Positions 37,035 through 45,828 of a stretch of DNA of 64,000 bases are shown here, piece after piece (within the stretch, counting starts at the first letter, position 1; every line of letters starts with the position of its first letter). The DNA is taken from positions 248,915 through 312,914 of the forward strand of contig JAUSCD010000005.1 of the NCBI GenBank assembly GCA_030651695.1, given 5' to 3'. Source of the DNA: Pseudohongiella sp. (GTDB taxonomy: Bacteria; Pseudomonadota; Gammaproteobacteria; Pseudomonadales; Pseudohongiellaceae). Position numbers and translations under genes: made by a program. The notes under the pieces are model-generated. The model was given only the letters and a program-made list of their open reading frames with translations. It was not told the origin of the DNA and ran no database searches.

Positions 37035-39016
37035 CTGCTGGCTTCCTCATCTGTCAGGAAGGCGATGGGTAATTCCATGCGATATCCATAGATAACGGAA
37101 AATGCCAATACGTTCTGCACATAGGTGCGGGTTTCAGCAAAAGGAATGGTTTCGATCCAGGCGTCCAGCGGAATTGGATTCGCGCCGGTTTGACGCAGCC
37201 ATTGGCGTACCCGGTTGGGGCCGGCGTTGTAAGCCGCCGCAGCCAACGCCCTGTTGCCGTTAAAGTCCGACAGCAGCTGAGTCAGATACCGGCTACCTAT
37301 TCTGATATTGGTCTCCGGATGCAACAGATCCTGATCGGTCACTCTCAATCCCAGAGCACGTGCCGTTTCGCGCCCGGTCGCAGGCATCAACTGCATCAGA
37401 CCGAGTGCGCCGGCGCTCGATCTCACATCATGCATAAATGCACTTTCCTGTCGTGCCACAGCAAACAACAGATGAGTCGAGACATCGTGCTCGCGCGCTG
37501 CATTTGCAAAAAGATCGCTGTAAGCCAGCGGGAAGCGCAGCTGCAGATCATCCCAGTAACCGGCACGAATCATGGCTTGAATGCCGTTGCGATGCCAGCC
37601 CCAGCTATCGGCCAACCGACCACTGCTGATGACTTGTTCTGGTGTCATGGAGGCGGTCGCGAACTGCCATTCGCTGCGGGCGCTGACCTCATCGCCGGTC
37701 ATGTAAAGCTCATAGGCGCGCACGATCGAAGGGTTGTTGTATAACCCGTTGATATCTTCTTCGCTCACCGGCACCGGCCGATCAACCAGTTCGTATGGCA
37801 AGCCGAGTTTGTCGGCAGACAAAAAGCCATAAAAACTTCGGGTTTGCGCCAGTTCATAATAAATGCTCTGGGCTTCTTCCAGTGCTTCGTTGTGATCGAC
37901 ACCGGCAGCATGCAGCTGCTCCAGCGTGCGAGCCTGCCAGTAACGCCAGCGCTCGGTATTTTTTGCTTCCTCAGGTAGTCTGGGCAACCAGGCTGCCATA
38001 CGTTGCCAGTTCTGCTGGCGCAGGGCATCACGCAGAATCCAGCCAACCAGGGTTTCAGAACTTAAATCGGTATTGCTGCTGAGCAGATCCTCGGTCTCGG
38101 CAACAAAACCCTGCAACAGCTTTCGTTGCGCAATAAATTGCCTGGCAGCAACAAGTTCTTCCCTGCTGAAACTGTGATTTGAGCTGTGTTTTTCCAGCGC
38201 AGTCATCGCCATCACAGCGTCAACCGGAGCCAGTCGCCTGACACCGTGTAATATGATTTCCTTGATTTCCGGATCGGTGCGGTTAAGCGCTGCATCGCTC
38301 AGCAAACGTTCAGGTTGGCTGTCTATACGCAGAAAAATCTCGGACAGTGCGCGCTCGCGCTCAGGCATCAGACGGGATATATAACGCGCCAGTGAAAGCT
38401 GCCTGACCTGCATGGTTTTGCTGAAGCGTTGCCAGGCGATATCGGGTGAGAGAAAACCTTCGGCGCGCCAGGCTTCAAACACCGGGTCGCAGTCATTGGG
38501 TTGAGAATAATTCACGTTCCACAACGGCTCTACAGCTTCCAGACCACTTTTATCGCCAATTTCAATCCGGGCACGCAGTGCATGGCAGGTGAGCGTGGCG
38601 TTGGTGTTTTGCGGGCGGTAGTAGCGCAGGACATCTGCCCACCGCGATTGCTCCGCCAGCGCTGCTACCCATTCGCGTTCCAGACGGTTGCCCAGCAAGG
38701 AATCCGGATAGCGTTGCAGAAATGCATCAACGTCAGAGGCATCCGCGCGGCTGGCTGCGAGGCTGATGAGTCTGGGGCGCAGAGACTGAAATTCGAGATA
38801 AGGCAGCAGGGGGTAATCGGTGAGCTGAGCTGAAAGGACTTGTAACTCTGAAGTACGGCCACGAGCCTGGGCTTCGCGGGCCTGTGCATAAATTTCTCGC
38901 TGGGCGGCCAGATCGCGGGAGGTGTTTTGTGCGTCAGTAATAGTTGGCAGGCACAGAAAGGTGCTGGTGACCGCTATTGCTGTCAGATTGCGCCAAAAAA
39001 CTACCGTCAAATCCAT
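37025..39016 (-). CDS. slt: soluble lytic murein transglycosylase
   Basis: 663 residues from the ATG at 39016, which has GGGGG seven bases before and leads straight into a signal peptide ending TDAQN. The frame stays open to 39067 through a TTG. The long helical superhelix (about 450 residues) is followed by the catalytic domain: AVARQESAF with the catalytic glutamate, SSAGALGLMQLMPATGRETA, NIRIGSRYL and AAAAYNAGPNRVRQWL. It cleaves peptidoglycan with 1,6-anhydro product formation in the periplasm. No TrpR-type neighbour is present. Confidence 0.93.
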   Translation of the reverse strand: MDLTVVFWRNLTAIAVTSTFLCLPTITDAQNTSRDLAAQREIYAQAREAQARGRTSELQVLSAQLTDYPLLPYLEFQSLRPRLISLAASRADASDVDAFLQRYPDSLLGNRLEREWVAALAEQSRWADVLRYYRPQNTNATLTCHALRARIEIGDKSGLEAVEPLWNVNYSQPNDCDPVFEAWRAEGFLSPDIAWQRFSKTMQVRQLSLARYISRLMPERERALSEIFLRIDSQPERLLSDAALNRTDPEIKEIILHGVRRLAPVDAVMAMTALEKHSSNHSFSREELVAARQFIAQRKLLQGFVAETEDLLSSNTDLSSETLVGWILRDALRQQNWQRMAAWLPRLPEEAKNTERWRYWQARTLEQLHAAGVDHNEALEEAQSIYYELAQTRSFYGFLSADKLGLPYELVDRPVPVSEEDINGLYNNPSIVRAYELYMTGDEVSARSEWQFATASMTPEQVISSGRLADSWGWHRNGIQAMIRAGYWDDLQLRFPLAYSDLFANAAREHDVSTHLLFAVARQESAFMHDVRSSAGALGLMQLMPATGRETARALGLRVTDQDLLHPETNIRIGSRYLTQLLSDFNGNRALAAAAYNAGPNRVRQWLRQTGANPIPLDAWIETIPFAETRTYVQNVLAFSVIYGYRMELPIAFLTDEEASSYW

Positions 39017-39075
39017 AAAAAGCCCCCATTGGTGTCGTCTGAACTGCATCGTCATCAATGGGGACAATCATACTA

Positions 39076-40122
39076 CTATTCTGACTGGTTAGAGATGATC
39101 ACTTCTACCCGACGGTTCTGCTGGCGGCCCGTAGCAGACTCATTGTCTGCGATAGGAGAGTTCTCGCCCAGGCCTACAGAAGAAATGCGTGAGCGGGCAA
39201 TCCCGTTGCTGGCCAGATATCCCTGCACAGAATCAGAGCGGCGTTGGGACAGCGCCTGGTTTGAGCTTTCGGTGCCTACGCTGTCGGTGTGCCCTTCGAT
39301 AATCACTGTGCGTGACTCAAAACGCTTAAGAAACGACACCAGGTTGTCCAGATTCGCGGTTGTGCCGCCGCGAAGTTCAGAATTGCCGGTTTCGAACATG
39401 ACATCGCCCAAGGTAACAACCATGCCACGATCGGTCATGCGGGCATTGAGATCGTCAAGCTGACGCTGCAACTCTTCGGTTTCAGACCGGGCTGCGCTGG
39501 CTTCGCCGAGTGCAAGTGCAGTCTGGCCCTGAGCAACCGCTGTCTGGGTTTGCGCGGCTTCAGCTGCTCTGCGCGATGCGGCAGCCTGAGCTGTGGCGGC
39601 ATTGGCCTGAGTTGTGGCTGAATTCGCCTGAGCCCGTGCAGCTTCTGCCTGGACTCTTGCTGTATCGGCTGCACTGCGTGCACTGTTGGCATCACTGCGG
39701 GCAAGATCTGCTTCACGGGTGCGAGCCTCAAGGCGGACAGCTTCGCGTCGGGCAGTCAGCTCAGTGCGCTGGCTTTCATACAGGCGCGTTTGCGCCCAGG
39801 CACCGGCAATGTCTACCTGTTGATCAGCAACAAGCACCAGGTGACGTTCCAATTCTCTTTCATCACGTGGTCTCTCGGCTGCGCTTACTGCCAACTCGGC
39901 AGCCTGTATTTCAACAGGTGCGCGTGTCGCCAGTTGTGTGTTGGTGCGCAGCTCAGTAAGCTTTGCGCGAACTTCCGCAGATCCTTCTGGTGCGGCCGGG
40001 GTGCTGGCGCAGGCCGATAGCAGCACGATGGCTGCGCACAACGTCAGCAGGGCTGCTGGTCTGAACTGCGATGGCTTTGAGCACTGACGTTGCAGGACAT
40101 TGTTATCAGTTAAATTTTTCAT
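39076..40122 (-). CDS. OmpA-family lipoprotein with long Ala-rich coiled coil
   Basis: 348 residues. The lipobox is LLSAC (Cys38). An N-terminal part similar to DUF4398 (LRTNTQLATRAPVEIQAAEL) is followed by a low-complexity Ala/Arg/Gln/Thr helical stretch of about 110 residues. A C-terminal OmpA domain (from about 232) has GHTDSVGTESSNQALSQRRS and NRRVEV. The protein would reach from the outer membrane across the periplasm to peptidoglycan. Its ATG overlaps the stop of the DUF4398 gene (ATGA), so the two are co-translated and probably interact. Confidence 0.88.
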   Translation of the reverse strand: MKNLTDNNVLQRQCSKPSQFRPAALLTLCAAIVLLSACASTPAAPEGSAEVRAKLTELRTNTQLATRAPVEIQAAELAVSAAERPRDERELERHLVLVADQQVDIAGAWAQTRLYESQRTELTARREAVRLEARTREADLARSDANSARSAADTARVQAEAARAQANSATTQANAATAQAAASRRAAEAAQTQTAVAQGQTALALGEASAARSETEELQRQLDDLNARMTDRGMVVTLGDVMFETGNSELRGGTTANLDNLVSFLKRFESRTVIIEGHTDSVGTESSNQALSQRRSDSVQGYLASNGIARSRISSVGLGENSPIADNESATGRQQNRRVEVIISNQSE

Positions 40123-40526
40123 TGTGATGATCCTTGGGTGCGCATCGCTTCCTGTTGCATGGCATTGATGCTCTGTTGCATTTCATCATTGACTGCCTTT
40201 GCTTTCAGTTCCGCAGTTCGGGCTGTTGCCAGTTCGGCGCTGACGCGTGACTCATGCGCCAGTCTCAAAGCCAGTTCCATATTTTCAGCCTGGACAGCAA
40301 CGCGTGCTGCGTTGAGCTTGTCGTGGGCCTGACGCAATTCCAGTGGAGAGAACTCGGCGACGCTTTCCTGCTCTGCGCTTCGGATCGCAGTTTCAGCAGC
40401 CTGCAGCTGCTGAGTCGGTGGTAGCGGAGCACTTGCGCACGCTGCCAGAACCAGAAAAATTGAAGTGCCTAATATAAGGCGCAGTGTTTTGCCCCGGGGG
40501 CTGAAATAGGATTGTTCTTTAGTCAT
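40119..40526 (-). CDS. DUF4398 lipoprotein
   Basis: 135 residues from the ATG at 40526, with GAGG nine bases before; an ATG at 40535 is in frame but has the GAGG touching it. The lipobox is LVLAAC. The rest matches DUF4398: LQAAETAIRSAEQ, EFSPLELRQAHDKLNAAR and LRLAHESRVSAELATARTAE, a helical hairpin. It is coupled by ATGA to the OmpA lipoprotein, whose own N-terminal part resembles it. The promoter region is shared with the divergent YqjD-like gene and holds a CRP-geometry palindrome. Confidence 0.85.
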   Translation of the reverse strand: MTKEQSYFSPRGKTLRLILGTSIFLVLAACASAPLPPTQQLQAAETAIRSAEQESVAEFSPLELRQAHDKLNAARVAVQAENMELALRLAHESRVSAELATARTAELKAKAVNDEMQQSINAMQQEAMRTQGSSQ

Positions 40527-40622
40527 AATGCTCATCCTCGTGAATGACTCAGATTCTGAATAAGAACTGAACGTGCATTCTAAATGAGAGATACAAGGAT
40601 GAGTTTATTGGTGAGGCAAGTC

Positions 40623-40638
40623 TGTTCGTCAACGCACA
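40623..40638. promoter_or_regulatory. CRP-geometry palindrome, site A
   Basis: TGTTCGTCAACGCACA fits TGTGCG-N4-CGCACA with one mismatch. It lies between the divergent DUF4398 gene (97 bases away) and the YqjD-like gene (58 bases away). It is related to three other sites near envelope genes in this segment; the Crp/Fnr protein at 43280 is the proposed binder. Confidence 0.45.
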
Positions 40639-40695
40639 GACGGAGGGTTGCAGCCACTTTAGGCTGGCATTTACCTATATAGAAGGAATGTAGCC

Positions 40696-41010
40696 ATGAA
40701 AAAGAAAGTCGAGCACGATGCCAGTACGTTGTCTGATGAGTTTGATATCTTCTTGACTGATATCGAGAATTTGATGAAAGAAGCGGCCGATTTGACCGGT
40801 GAAGAGTTTTCCGAAGCAAAGGCGAAGATAAATGACAAGATTGCGACAACAAGAGAGTCTGTCGCAAGCATGAGTAACAGCATAGGCCGCAAAGCCAGGA
40901 AAACAGTAGCCAAGGCTAATCGTGAAATTCACGACGAGCCCTGGAAAGCTATTGGCGGCGCAGCGGCTGTGGGCCTTCTGTTAGGGCTTCTGGTCTCACG
41001 GCGGGACTAG
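40696..41010 (+). CDS. DUF883 / YqjD-ElaB-like membrane-anchored protein
   Basis: 104 residues. A charged helical part (FLTDIENLMKEAADLTGEEF) precedes DEPWKAIGGAAAVGLLLGLL and a C-terminal SRRD, the typical tail-anchored end of YqjD/ElaB proteins. In E. coli these bind ribosomes at the inner membrane in stationary phase under RpoS. The gene is single, with a CRP-geometry palindrome 58 bases ahead. Confidence 0.88.
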   Translation: MKKKVEHDASTLSDEFDIFLTDIENLMKEAADLTGEEFSEAKAKINDKIATTRESVASMSNSIGRKARKTVAKANREIHDEPWKAIGGAAAVGLLLGLLVSRRD

Positions 41011-41018
41011 TTGTCTGC

Positions 41019-41507
41019 TTAGCGCAGAGAAATATTTCCGCCCTGCACGTAAACTGAAGAACCTGAGCTGATACCGCTCGGGTTCTGCAGATTCACTACT
41101 TCGCGGGAACCGTTATCCATGTCGATAACCACTTCATAATAGGCAGTGGAGTTGCGGTTCTGCTCGATGTTATTGCCGAGCAGAGCGCCGCCAATTACTC
41201 CGGCTGCCGTTGCAATCTGTTGACCTGAACCGCCACCAACCTGATTACCGGCAACACCACCGACAATAGCGCCAATTACAGCGCCGGCGCCAGTGGAATC
41301 ACCTTGTTGGCGGATTTCAGTGATAGAGCGAATTACGCCGCAGGTCTGGCAAACAGGGGGTGGAGGAGCTGGCGCTGGTGCAGCTTGTGAAAATGCAGGC
41401 ATGGAGGCAGCTGATTCATTTTCGGCAGAAGCCGTGTCCTGAGGGGCACATGCACCCAGTGTTGTAACAGCTATAAGGCCGATCATGTAGCGGGCAATTA
41501 AACGCAT
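41019..41507 (-). CDS. glycine-zipper lipoprotein (SlyB/17-kDa antigen-like)
   Basis: 162 residues. The lipobox TLGAC puts the lipid on Cys20. A Pro/Ala linker is followed by VCQTCGVIRSI, the glycine zipper (GAGAVIGAIVGGVAGNQVGGG and ATAAGVIGGALLG) and a C-terminal beta domain (YYEVVIDMDNGSREVV). It is probably an outer-membrane-associated envelope integrity protein of the SlyB type. It is convergent with the YqjD-like gene, eight bases apart, and divergent from the PA2779-family gene. Confidence 0.87.
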   Translation of the reverse strand: MRLIARYMIGLIAVTTLGACAPQDTASAENESAASMPAFSQAAPAPAPPPPVCQTCGVIRSITEIRQQGDSTGAGAVIGAIVGGVAGNQVGGGSGQQIATAAGVIGGALLGNNIEQNRNSTAYYEVVIDMDNGSREVVNLQNPSGISSGSSVYVQGGNISLR

Positions 41508-41627
41508 TTCAAGTTCTCTTTGTTTTTGATAGACGATCCGTGAGTAGGTGCGATCTGCAGGACAACGTCGGAATTTCCGGATGCAGTGTACGCCGGCACA
41601 GTATAGGCACCTGCGATGGCTGCGAAC

Positions 41628-41643
41628 TGTGCTCTACCGAACA
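41628..41643. promoter_or_regulatory. CRP-geometry palindrome, site B
   Basis: TGTGC-TCTACC-GAACA keeps the 5-6-5 geometry of CRP sites with one mismatch between the half-sites. It lies centrally in the 254-base region between the glycine-zipper and PA2779-family genes. It is the weakest of the four related sites. Confidence 0.3.
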
Positions 41644-41761
41644 GAACTTACTGCGGCTTCTGGTAACTTGAGAACAGGAAGTGAGCTCGTAGCGCCTTAA
41701 AACAGGTGCCCGGCCTGCGGTTCCTTAAAACTCAAATTAGCAAGAATAAGGACGTGTGTTC

Positions 41762-42148
41762 ATGAAAATTTCAAAACTGTTAAAAACTCCAGGCATTCTG
41801 TCAATAGTAGTCGCAATGAGTGCGGTCGGTGTTCAGGCGCCAGCTATGGCCGATATGGTGGGAACGCCAGCACTGGCGATGCAGGCGGAATTGCAGACAC
41901 AGCGTAATGATGTGCGCATGTTTATGGCGCGTGACGATGTAAGACACGCCATGCTCGGTTATGGCGTTAGTGCTGCAGATGTGGACGCCCGCATAAACAG
42001 CATGACCCAAAGCGAACTGCTCGAGCTGCAAAGCCGGATGGATATGTTGCCTGCCGGCAGCAGTGCAGTAGGTCTGGTGCTGGGTGTAATCCTGATATTT
42101 GTACTGCTGGATCTGCTCGGCGCGACCGACATTTTCCCTGGTATCTAA
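41762..42148 (+). CDS. PA2779 family protein
   Basis: 128 residues from the ATG at 41762, with AAGGA about ten bases before. A signal peptide (ending PAMAD) is followed by a helical region (LQTQRNDVRMFMARDDVRHAML, then GVSAADVDARINSMTQSEL) and a C-terminal membrane segment (AVGLVLGVILIFVLLDLLG) before DIFPGI. This matches the PA2779 family. Such genes usually precede a PA2778-type cysteine peptidase, which is absent here. A terminator follows directly. Confidence 0.85.
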   Translation: MKISKLLKTPGILSIVVAMSAVGVQAPAMADMVGTPALAMQAELQTQRNDVRMFMARDDVRHAMLGYGVSAADVDARINSMTQSELLELQSRMDMLPAGSSAVGLVLGVILIFVLLDLLGATDIFPGI

Positions 42149-42177
42149 GTAATTAGTAGGTGTTAAGTCCGTTTTTC

Positions 42178-42210
42178 AGCACCTGTGCATATTTCCAGGT
42201 GCTTTTTTTT
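42178..42210 (+). terminator. Rho-independent terminator after the PA2779-family gene
   Basis: The stem AGCACCTG (42178-42185) pairs with CAGGTGCT (42196-42203) and is followed by a run of eight T. It starts 30 bases after the stop codon. Confidence 0.85.
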
Positions 42211-42461
42211 GCACGTACTGTTGCAGGCAGGCAGTTCGTGATTGAGTGTTTTCATCCTAAAAGGTCCTGTCGGCTCCGCCTGAGATTGATATGTCGCTGC
42301 AATACAGGCTACTCTAAGTGCCAGGCTTCAGGCTCCGGTTTACATTTCCAGATCAATTTCAAATTCTACATTTCCACGATCGAGACCTCGGCGCACGTTT
42401 CTGCTGGCAGAGTGCGTTGAATCCCCAAACAAGTCTGTCGCAACCAAAATTGAGAAGTAAG
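42211..42461. other. upstream region of the response-regulator operon
   Basis: Together with the terminator this makes a 313-base stretch without a gene. The response-regulator frame stays open upstream to about 42318 but has no convincing start or ribosome site there. I see no RNA gene; GTGC and GCAC flank the terminator T-run but their spacing (eight bases) does not fit the palindromes found nearby. Confidence 0.4.
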
Positions 42462-43283
42462 ATGCTGAATGCAGTCGACGTTTTTAAAGCAAGTATTTTA
42501 ATTGTTGACGATCAGGCGTCGAATGTGGCCTTGCTCGAACAAGTATTGAGTGAGGCGGGTTACACGCAAGTCAGTTCGACCATGAATTCCACAGAAGTCT
42601 GCGCGCTTCATCGCAAGAATCAGTACGACTTGATCCTGCTTGACCTGCAGTTGCCGGAAATGGACGGATTTCAGGTTATGGATGCGCTCAAAACAAATCT
42701 CGACGACCCCTATCTTCCGGTCATCGTGTTGACTGCACAGCCCGGGCATAAATTGCGGGCTTTGCAAGCTGGCGCAAAGGACTTCATCAGCAAACCATTT
42801 GATTTGACTGAAGTGAAAACACGTATAAAAAATGTGCTGGAAGTTCGTCTGCTATATAAAAAGCTGGATAACTACAACGACCATCTTGAGCAGTTGGTAC
42901 TCGAGCGGACCGCAGAGCTGCGTGAAAGTGAAGCCCGCTTTCGCAGCTTGACCGAGCTTGCTGCAGATTGGTACTGGGAGCAGGATGAAAAGGGAAGGTT
43001 TACTAAAGTGTCCGGTCCTGTCCTCGACATGCTGGGCATTAAAGTTGATTCGCACATGACTGAGAGTGTCGCAGGTGAAGCATCAGGCTGGAATGTTGTG
43101 CAGCGCGCAGCGTTGCTGGAAAAGATTTCGGCAAGACAGCCGTTTCTGGACTTCCTGCTATACCATTGTGACGAGAATAAAAACCAGCAGACATTCCGCG
43201 TCAGCGGACAACCGATGTTCAATGAAACCTGTGGTTTTATCGGTTATCGTGGCATAGGCGTTGAGGTATTTGAAAAAACATGA
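42462..43283 (+). CDS. response regulator with C-terminal PAS domain
   Basis: 273 residues. The receiver domain has the acidic pair in ILIVDDQ, the phosphoacceptor Asp61 (ILLDLQLPEMDG) and KPF. A coiled coil (DNYNDHLEQLVLERTAEL) leads to a PAS domain (FRSLTELAADWYWEQDEKG, VSGQPMFNETCGFIGYRGIG). There is no kinase or DNA-binding domain, so it probably signals by protein contact. Its stop overlaps the Crp/Fnr start (ATGA), and the whole operon ends with a hybrid kinase. Confidence 0.88.
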   Translation: MLNAVDVFKASILIVDDQASNVALLEQVLSEAGYTQVSSTMNSTEVCALHRKNQYDLILLDLQLPEMDGFQVMDALKTNLDDPYLPVIVLTAQPGHKLRALQAGAKDFISKPFDLTEVKTRIKNVLEVRLLYKKLDNYNDHLEQLVLERTAELRESEARFRSLTELAADWYWEQDEKGRFTKVSGPVLDMLGIKVDSHMTESVAGEASGWNVVQRAALLEKISARQPFLDFLLYHCDENKNQQTFRVSGQPMFNETCGFIGYRGIGVEVFEKT

Positions 43284-44032
43284 CTACTTCACCCCAACCT
43301 CCTCCGGCAATACAACCCAGTCCAAACCAAAACCATCTGCTGGCAGCGTTGCCACCCGAAGATTTCAAACGTTTGTTACCGTCTCTTGAGCTTGTATTTC
43401 TACCGCTTGGCGAAATGATTTATGAGCCGGGGCGCCACATGCACCATGCATACTTCCCGACTACCTCGATAGTGTCCCTGCACTATGTGACCGAGTCCGG
43501 CGCGTCGGCAGAAACGGCTGGCGTGGGAAACGAGGGTCTCGTCGGTGTCACCATTTTTATGGGCGGCGACACGACCTCAAGCTCTGCTGTTGTTCAGACT
43601 GCGGGTCATGCCTATCGGCTGGAAGCGCCGGTGCTCAAACAGGAATTTAATCTCGCAGGGTTTATGCAAGGTTTGCTGTTGCGCTACACGCAGGCGCTGA
43701 TGACTCAGATGAGCCAGTCTGCAGCGTGCAACCGGCACCATTCTGTTGAGCAACGACTTTGTCGATGGTTGTTACTGACTCTTGATCGTTGTGTTTCCAA
43801 CGAGTTGGTGATGACACAGGAGTTGGTCGCGAGCATGCTGGGTGTTCGTCGCGAGGGCATTACCGAAGCAGCAGGCAACCTGCAGCGGGCAGGTTACATC
43901 AGTTCACGGCGAGGACATATCTCAGTGGTCAACAGGCTAGGTCTGGAAACAGCGTCATGTGAGTGCTATGCAGTAGTCAAAAAAGAGATGGGCAGGCTGC
44001 TGGCTGATGTCAAACATGGGCGGGACGCATAA
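43280..44032 (+). CDS. Crp/Fnr family transcriptional regulator
   Basis: 250 residues. The N-terminal cyclic-nucleotide-binding fold is recognisable (LPLGEMIYEPGRHMHHAYFP, GVGNEGLVGVTIFMGG) but the residues that hold cAMP are not obvious, so the ligand is unknown. The C-terminal winged helix has MTQELVASMLGVRREGITEAAGNL as helix-turn-helix. There is no FNR-type cysteine set at the N-terminus. The start overlaps the response regulator (ATGA) and the stop overlaps the kinase (TAATG). Palindromes of CRP geometry occur in four nearby intergenic regions and are its likely targets. Confidence 0.9.
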   Translation: MTTSPQPPPAIQPSPNQNHLLAALPPEDFKRLLPSLELVFLPLGEMIYEPGRHMHHAYFPTTSIVSLHYVTESGASAETAGVGNEGLVGVTIFMGGDTTSSSAVVQTAGHAYRLEAPVLKQEFNLAGFMQGLLLRYTQALMTQMSQSAACNRHHSVEQRLCRWLLLTLDRCVSNELVMTQELVASMLGVRREGITEAAGNLQRAGYISSRRGHISVVNRLGLETASCECYAVVKKEMGRLLADVKHGRDA

Positions 44033-45717
44033 TGTTCAATAAAACCCGTGAGCCCGGAAGTGTGGTTGATTTCGCTGCGGACGAAAACCAGAACGATGCC
44101 TTGCTGAAAACAGCAGCTTTGCAAAATGCCATTTTTAACAGTGCCAATTTCTCAAGTATTGCCACCGATGAGAAAGGTGTCATACAGATTTTCAACATCG
44201 GCGCCGAGCGTATGCTTGGATATCCTGCAACTGACGTCGTCGACATAATGACACCGTCGGATATTTCGGATCGCCGGGAAATTGTCGCTCGTGCAAATAT
44301 ACTCAGTGCCGAATTCGGGATTACCATCAAACCCGGATTTGAGGCATTGGTGTTTAAAGCATCGCGCGGTATTGAAGATATTTATGAACTGACCTATATA
44401 AGGAAAGACAAAAAACGATTGCCGGCGATAGTATCTGTCACCGCATTGCGAGACGTCAGTAACGATATTATTGGTTATTTACTGATAGGTACAGACAATA
44501 CCGCGCGCAAAGAGATCGAAGCCGAGCGCCGCCAGGTTGAGACCGAATTGCAACTTGCCATGGCTGCAGCAGAAAAAGCCAACCTTGCAAAGTCGGAGTT
44601 CCTGTCCAGTATGAGCCACGAACTGCGCACGCCGTTAAGTGCAATTCTTGGTTTTGCCCAATTGATGGAAACCGGTTCTCCTCCACCCAGTGCTGCGCAG
44701 CAGCGCAGTATCGGCCAGATTCTGAAGGCAGGATGGTATCTGCTGGATCTGATCAATGAGATTCTGGATCTGGCTTTGGTGGAATCTGGAAAATTATCAC
44801 TTTCGATCGAGCCGGTTGCATTGGCCAGCGTGATGCTCGAATGCCAGACCATGATAGAGCAGCAGGCCAAACAGAGGGAAATTGCAGTGTCTTTTCCCGG
44901 CGACGATATGCCTGAGTTCATTCAGGCAGACCGTACCCGTTTAAAACAGATTCTGATCAATCTGTTGTCCAATGCCATCAAGTACAATCGCACAGGCGGT
45001 ATGGTTTCGGTCAGCTGCACTGAGAATGATTCCGGGCGTGTCAGAATCAGCGTTGAGGATGGTGGGGAGGGGTTGTCTGAGATCCAGATTGCCCAGTTGT
45101 TCCAGCCATTCAATCGTTTGGGTCAGGAGCTGACAGCGGTAGAGGGTACCGGTATTGGTCTTGTAATGGCCAAACGTTTGATAGAGCTGATGGGCGGAGA
45201 AATCGGCGTCCATAGCGTGGTGGGCGAGGGCAGTCGATTCTGGATTGAACTGGATCAGGGTATGGAACCTCAGTTGCTGGCGCCAGTAGATATCCCGCTT
45301 CTGAAATCGCGCGATGAACCCGATATGCGGCCTTACACGCTGCTTTATGTCGAGGATAATCCCGCGAATCTGATGCTGGTAGAGGATCTGATCTCGCGTC
45401 GGCCTGACATCAGACTGGTGAGTGCAACGGATGGCATTTCCGGTGTGGAGATGGCTTTGTCGGTGATACCTGATCTCATCCTGATGGATATCAACTTGCC
45501 TGGTATCAATGGGCTTCGGGTCCTGGAGATTCTCGCCGCCGATTCCAGGACTACAGCTATTCCGGTTGTTGCCCTGAGCGCGAACGCAATGCCCAGAGAT
45601 ATCGAAAAAGGCCTGGCGGCAGGTTTCTTTCGATATCTCACCAAACCAATAAGAGTTACCGAGTTTATGGACACGCTTGATATAGCGTTGGAATTTGCAG
45701 ACTCAAAGAAAAAATGA
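44032..45717 (+). CDS. hybrid sensor histidine kinase, PAS-HisKA-HATPase-REC
   Basis: 561 residues, soluble. A PAS domain (FSSIATDEKGVIQIFNIGAE) with a PAC-like end (LLIGTDNTARKEIE) and a coiled coil precede HisKA with His196 in MSHELRTPLSAILGF. The HATPase domain follows (NLLSNAIKYN, a DGGEG box, EGTGIGLVMAKRL), then a C-terminal receiver with LLYVEDNPAN, LILMDINLPGINGL and TKPI. It is the last gene of the three-gene operon with the PAS response regulator and the Crp/Fnr regulator. A strong bidirectional terminator follows. Confidence 0.92.
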   Translation: MFNKTREPGSVVDFAADENQNDALLKTAALQNAIFNSANFSSIATDEKGVIQIFNIGAERMLGYPATDVVDIMTPSDISDRREIVARANILSAEFGITIKPGFEALVFKASRGIEDIYELTYIRKDKKRLPAIVSVTALRDVSNDIIGYLLIGTDNTARKEIEAERRQVETELQLAMAAAEKANLAKSEFLSSMSHELRTPLSAILGFAQLMETGSPPPSAAQQRSIGQILKAGWYLLDLINEILDLALVESGKLSLSIEPVALASVMLECQTMIEQQAKQREIAVSFPGDDMPEFIQADRTRLKQILINLLSNAIKYNRTGGMVSVSCTENDSGRVRISVEDGGEGLSEIQIAQLFQPFNRLGQELTAVEGTGIGLVMAKRLIELMGGEIGVHSVVGEGSRFWIELDQGMEPQLLAPVDIPLLKSRDEPDMRPYTLLYVEDNPANLMLVEDLISRRPDIRLVSATDGISGVEMALSVIPDLILMDINLPGINGLRVLEILAADSRTTAIPVVALSANAMPRDIEKGLAAGFFRYLTKPIRVTEFMDTLDIALEFADSKKK

Positions 45718-45724
45718 GATTGTT

Positions 45725-45769
45725 CCGGACATAAAAAAAGAGGCCAAAGGCCTCTTTTTTTATGTCCGG
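45725..45769. terminator. bidirectional terminator, perfect 21-bp inverted repeat
   Basis: Arms 45725-45745 and 45749-45769 are exactly complementary, with a three-base AAA loop. The GAGGCC/GGCCTC core is flanked by seven A on one side and seven T on the other, so it works for both the kinase operon and the convergent OmpA gene. Confidence 0.92.
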
Positions 45770-45828
45770 CTAATCAGAGAACCAGCGTTGAACACGGATA
45801 CTGTCCGTGCTCAACTCCAGTGGTCTGA

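Noticed and set aside
42199-42214. GTGC-T8-GCAC as a fifth CRP-type site
   Set aside because: The half-site spacing is eight instead of six, and the sequence is explained by the terminator.
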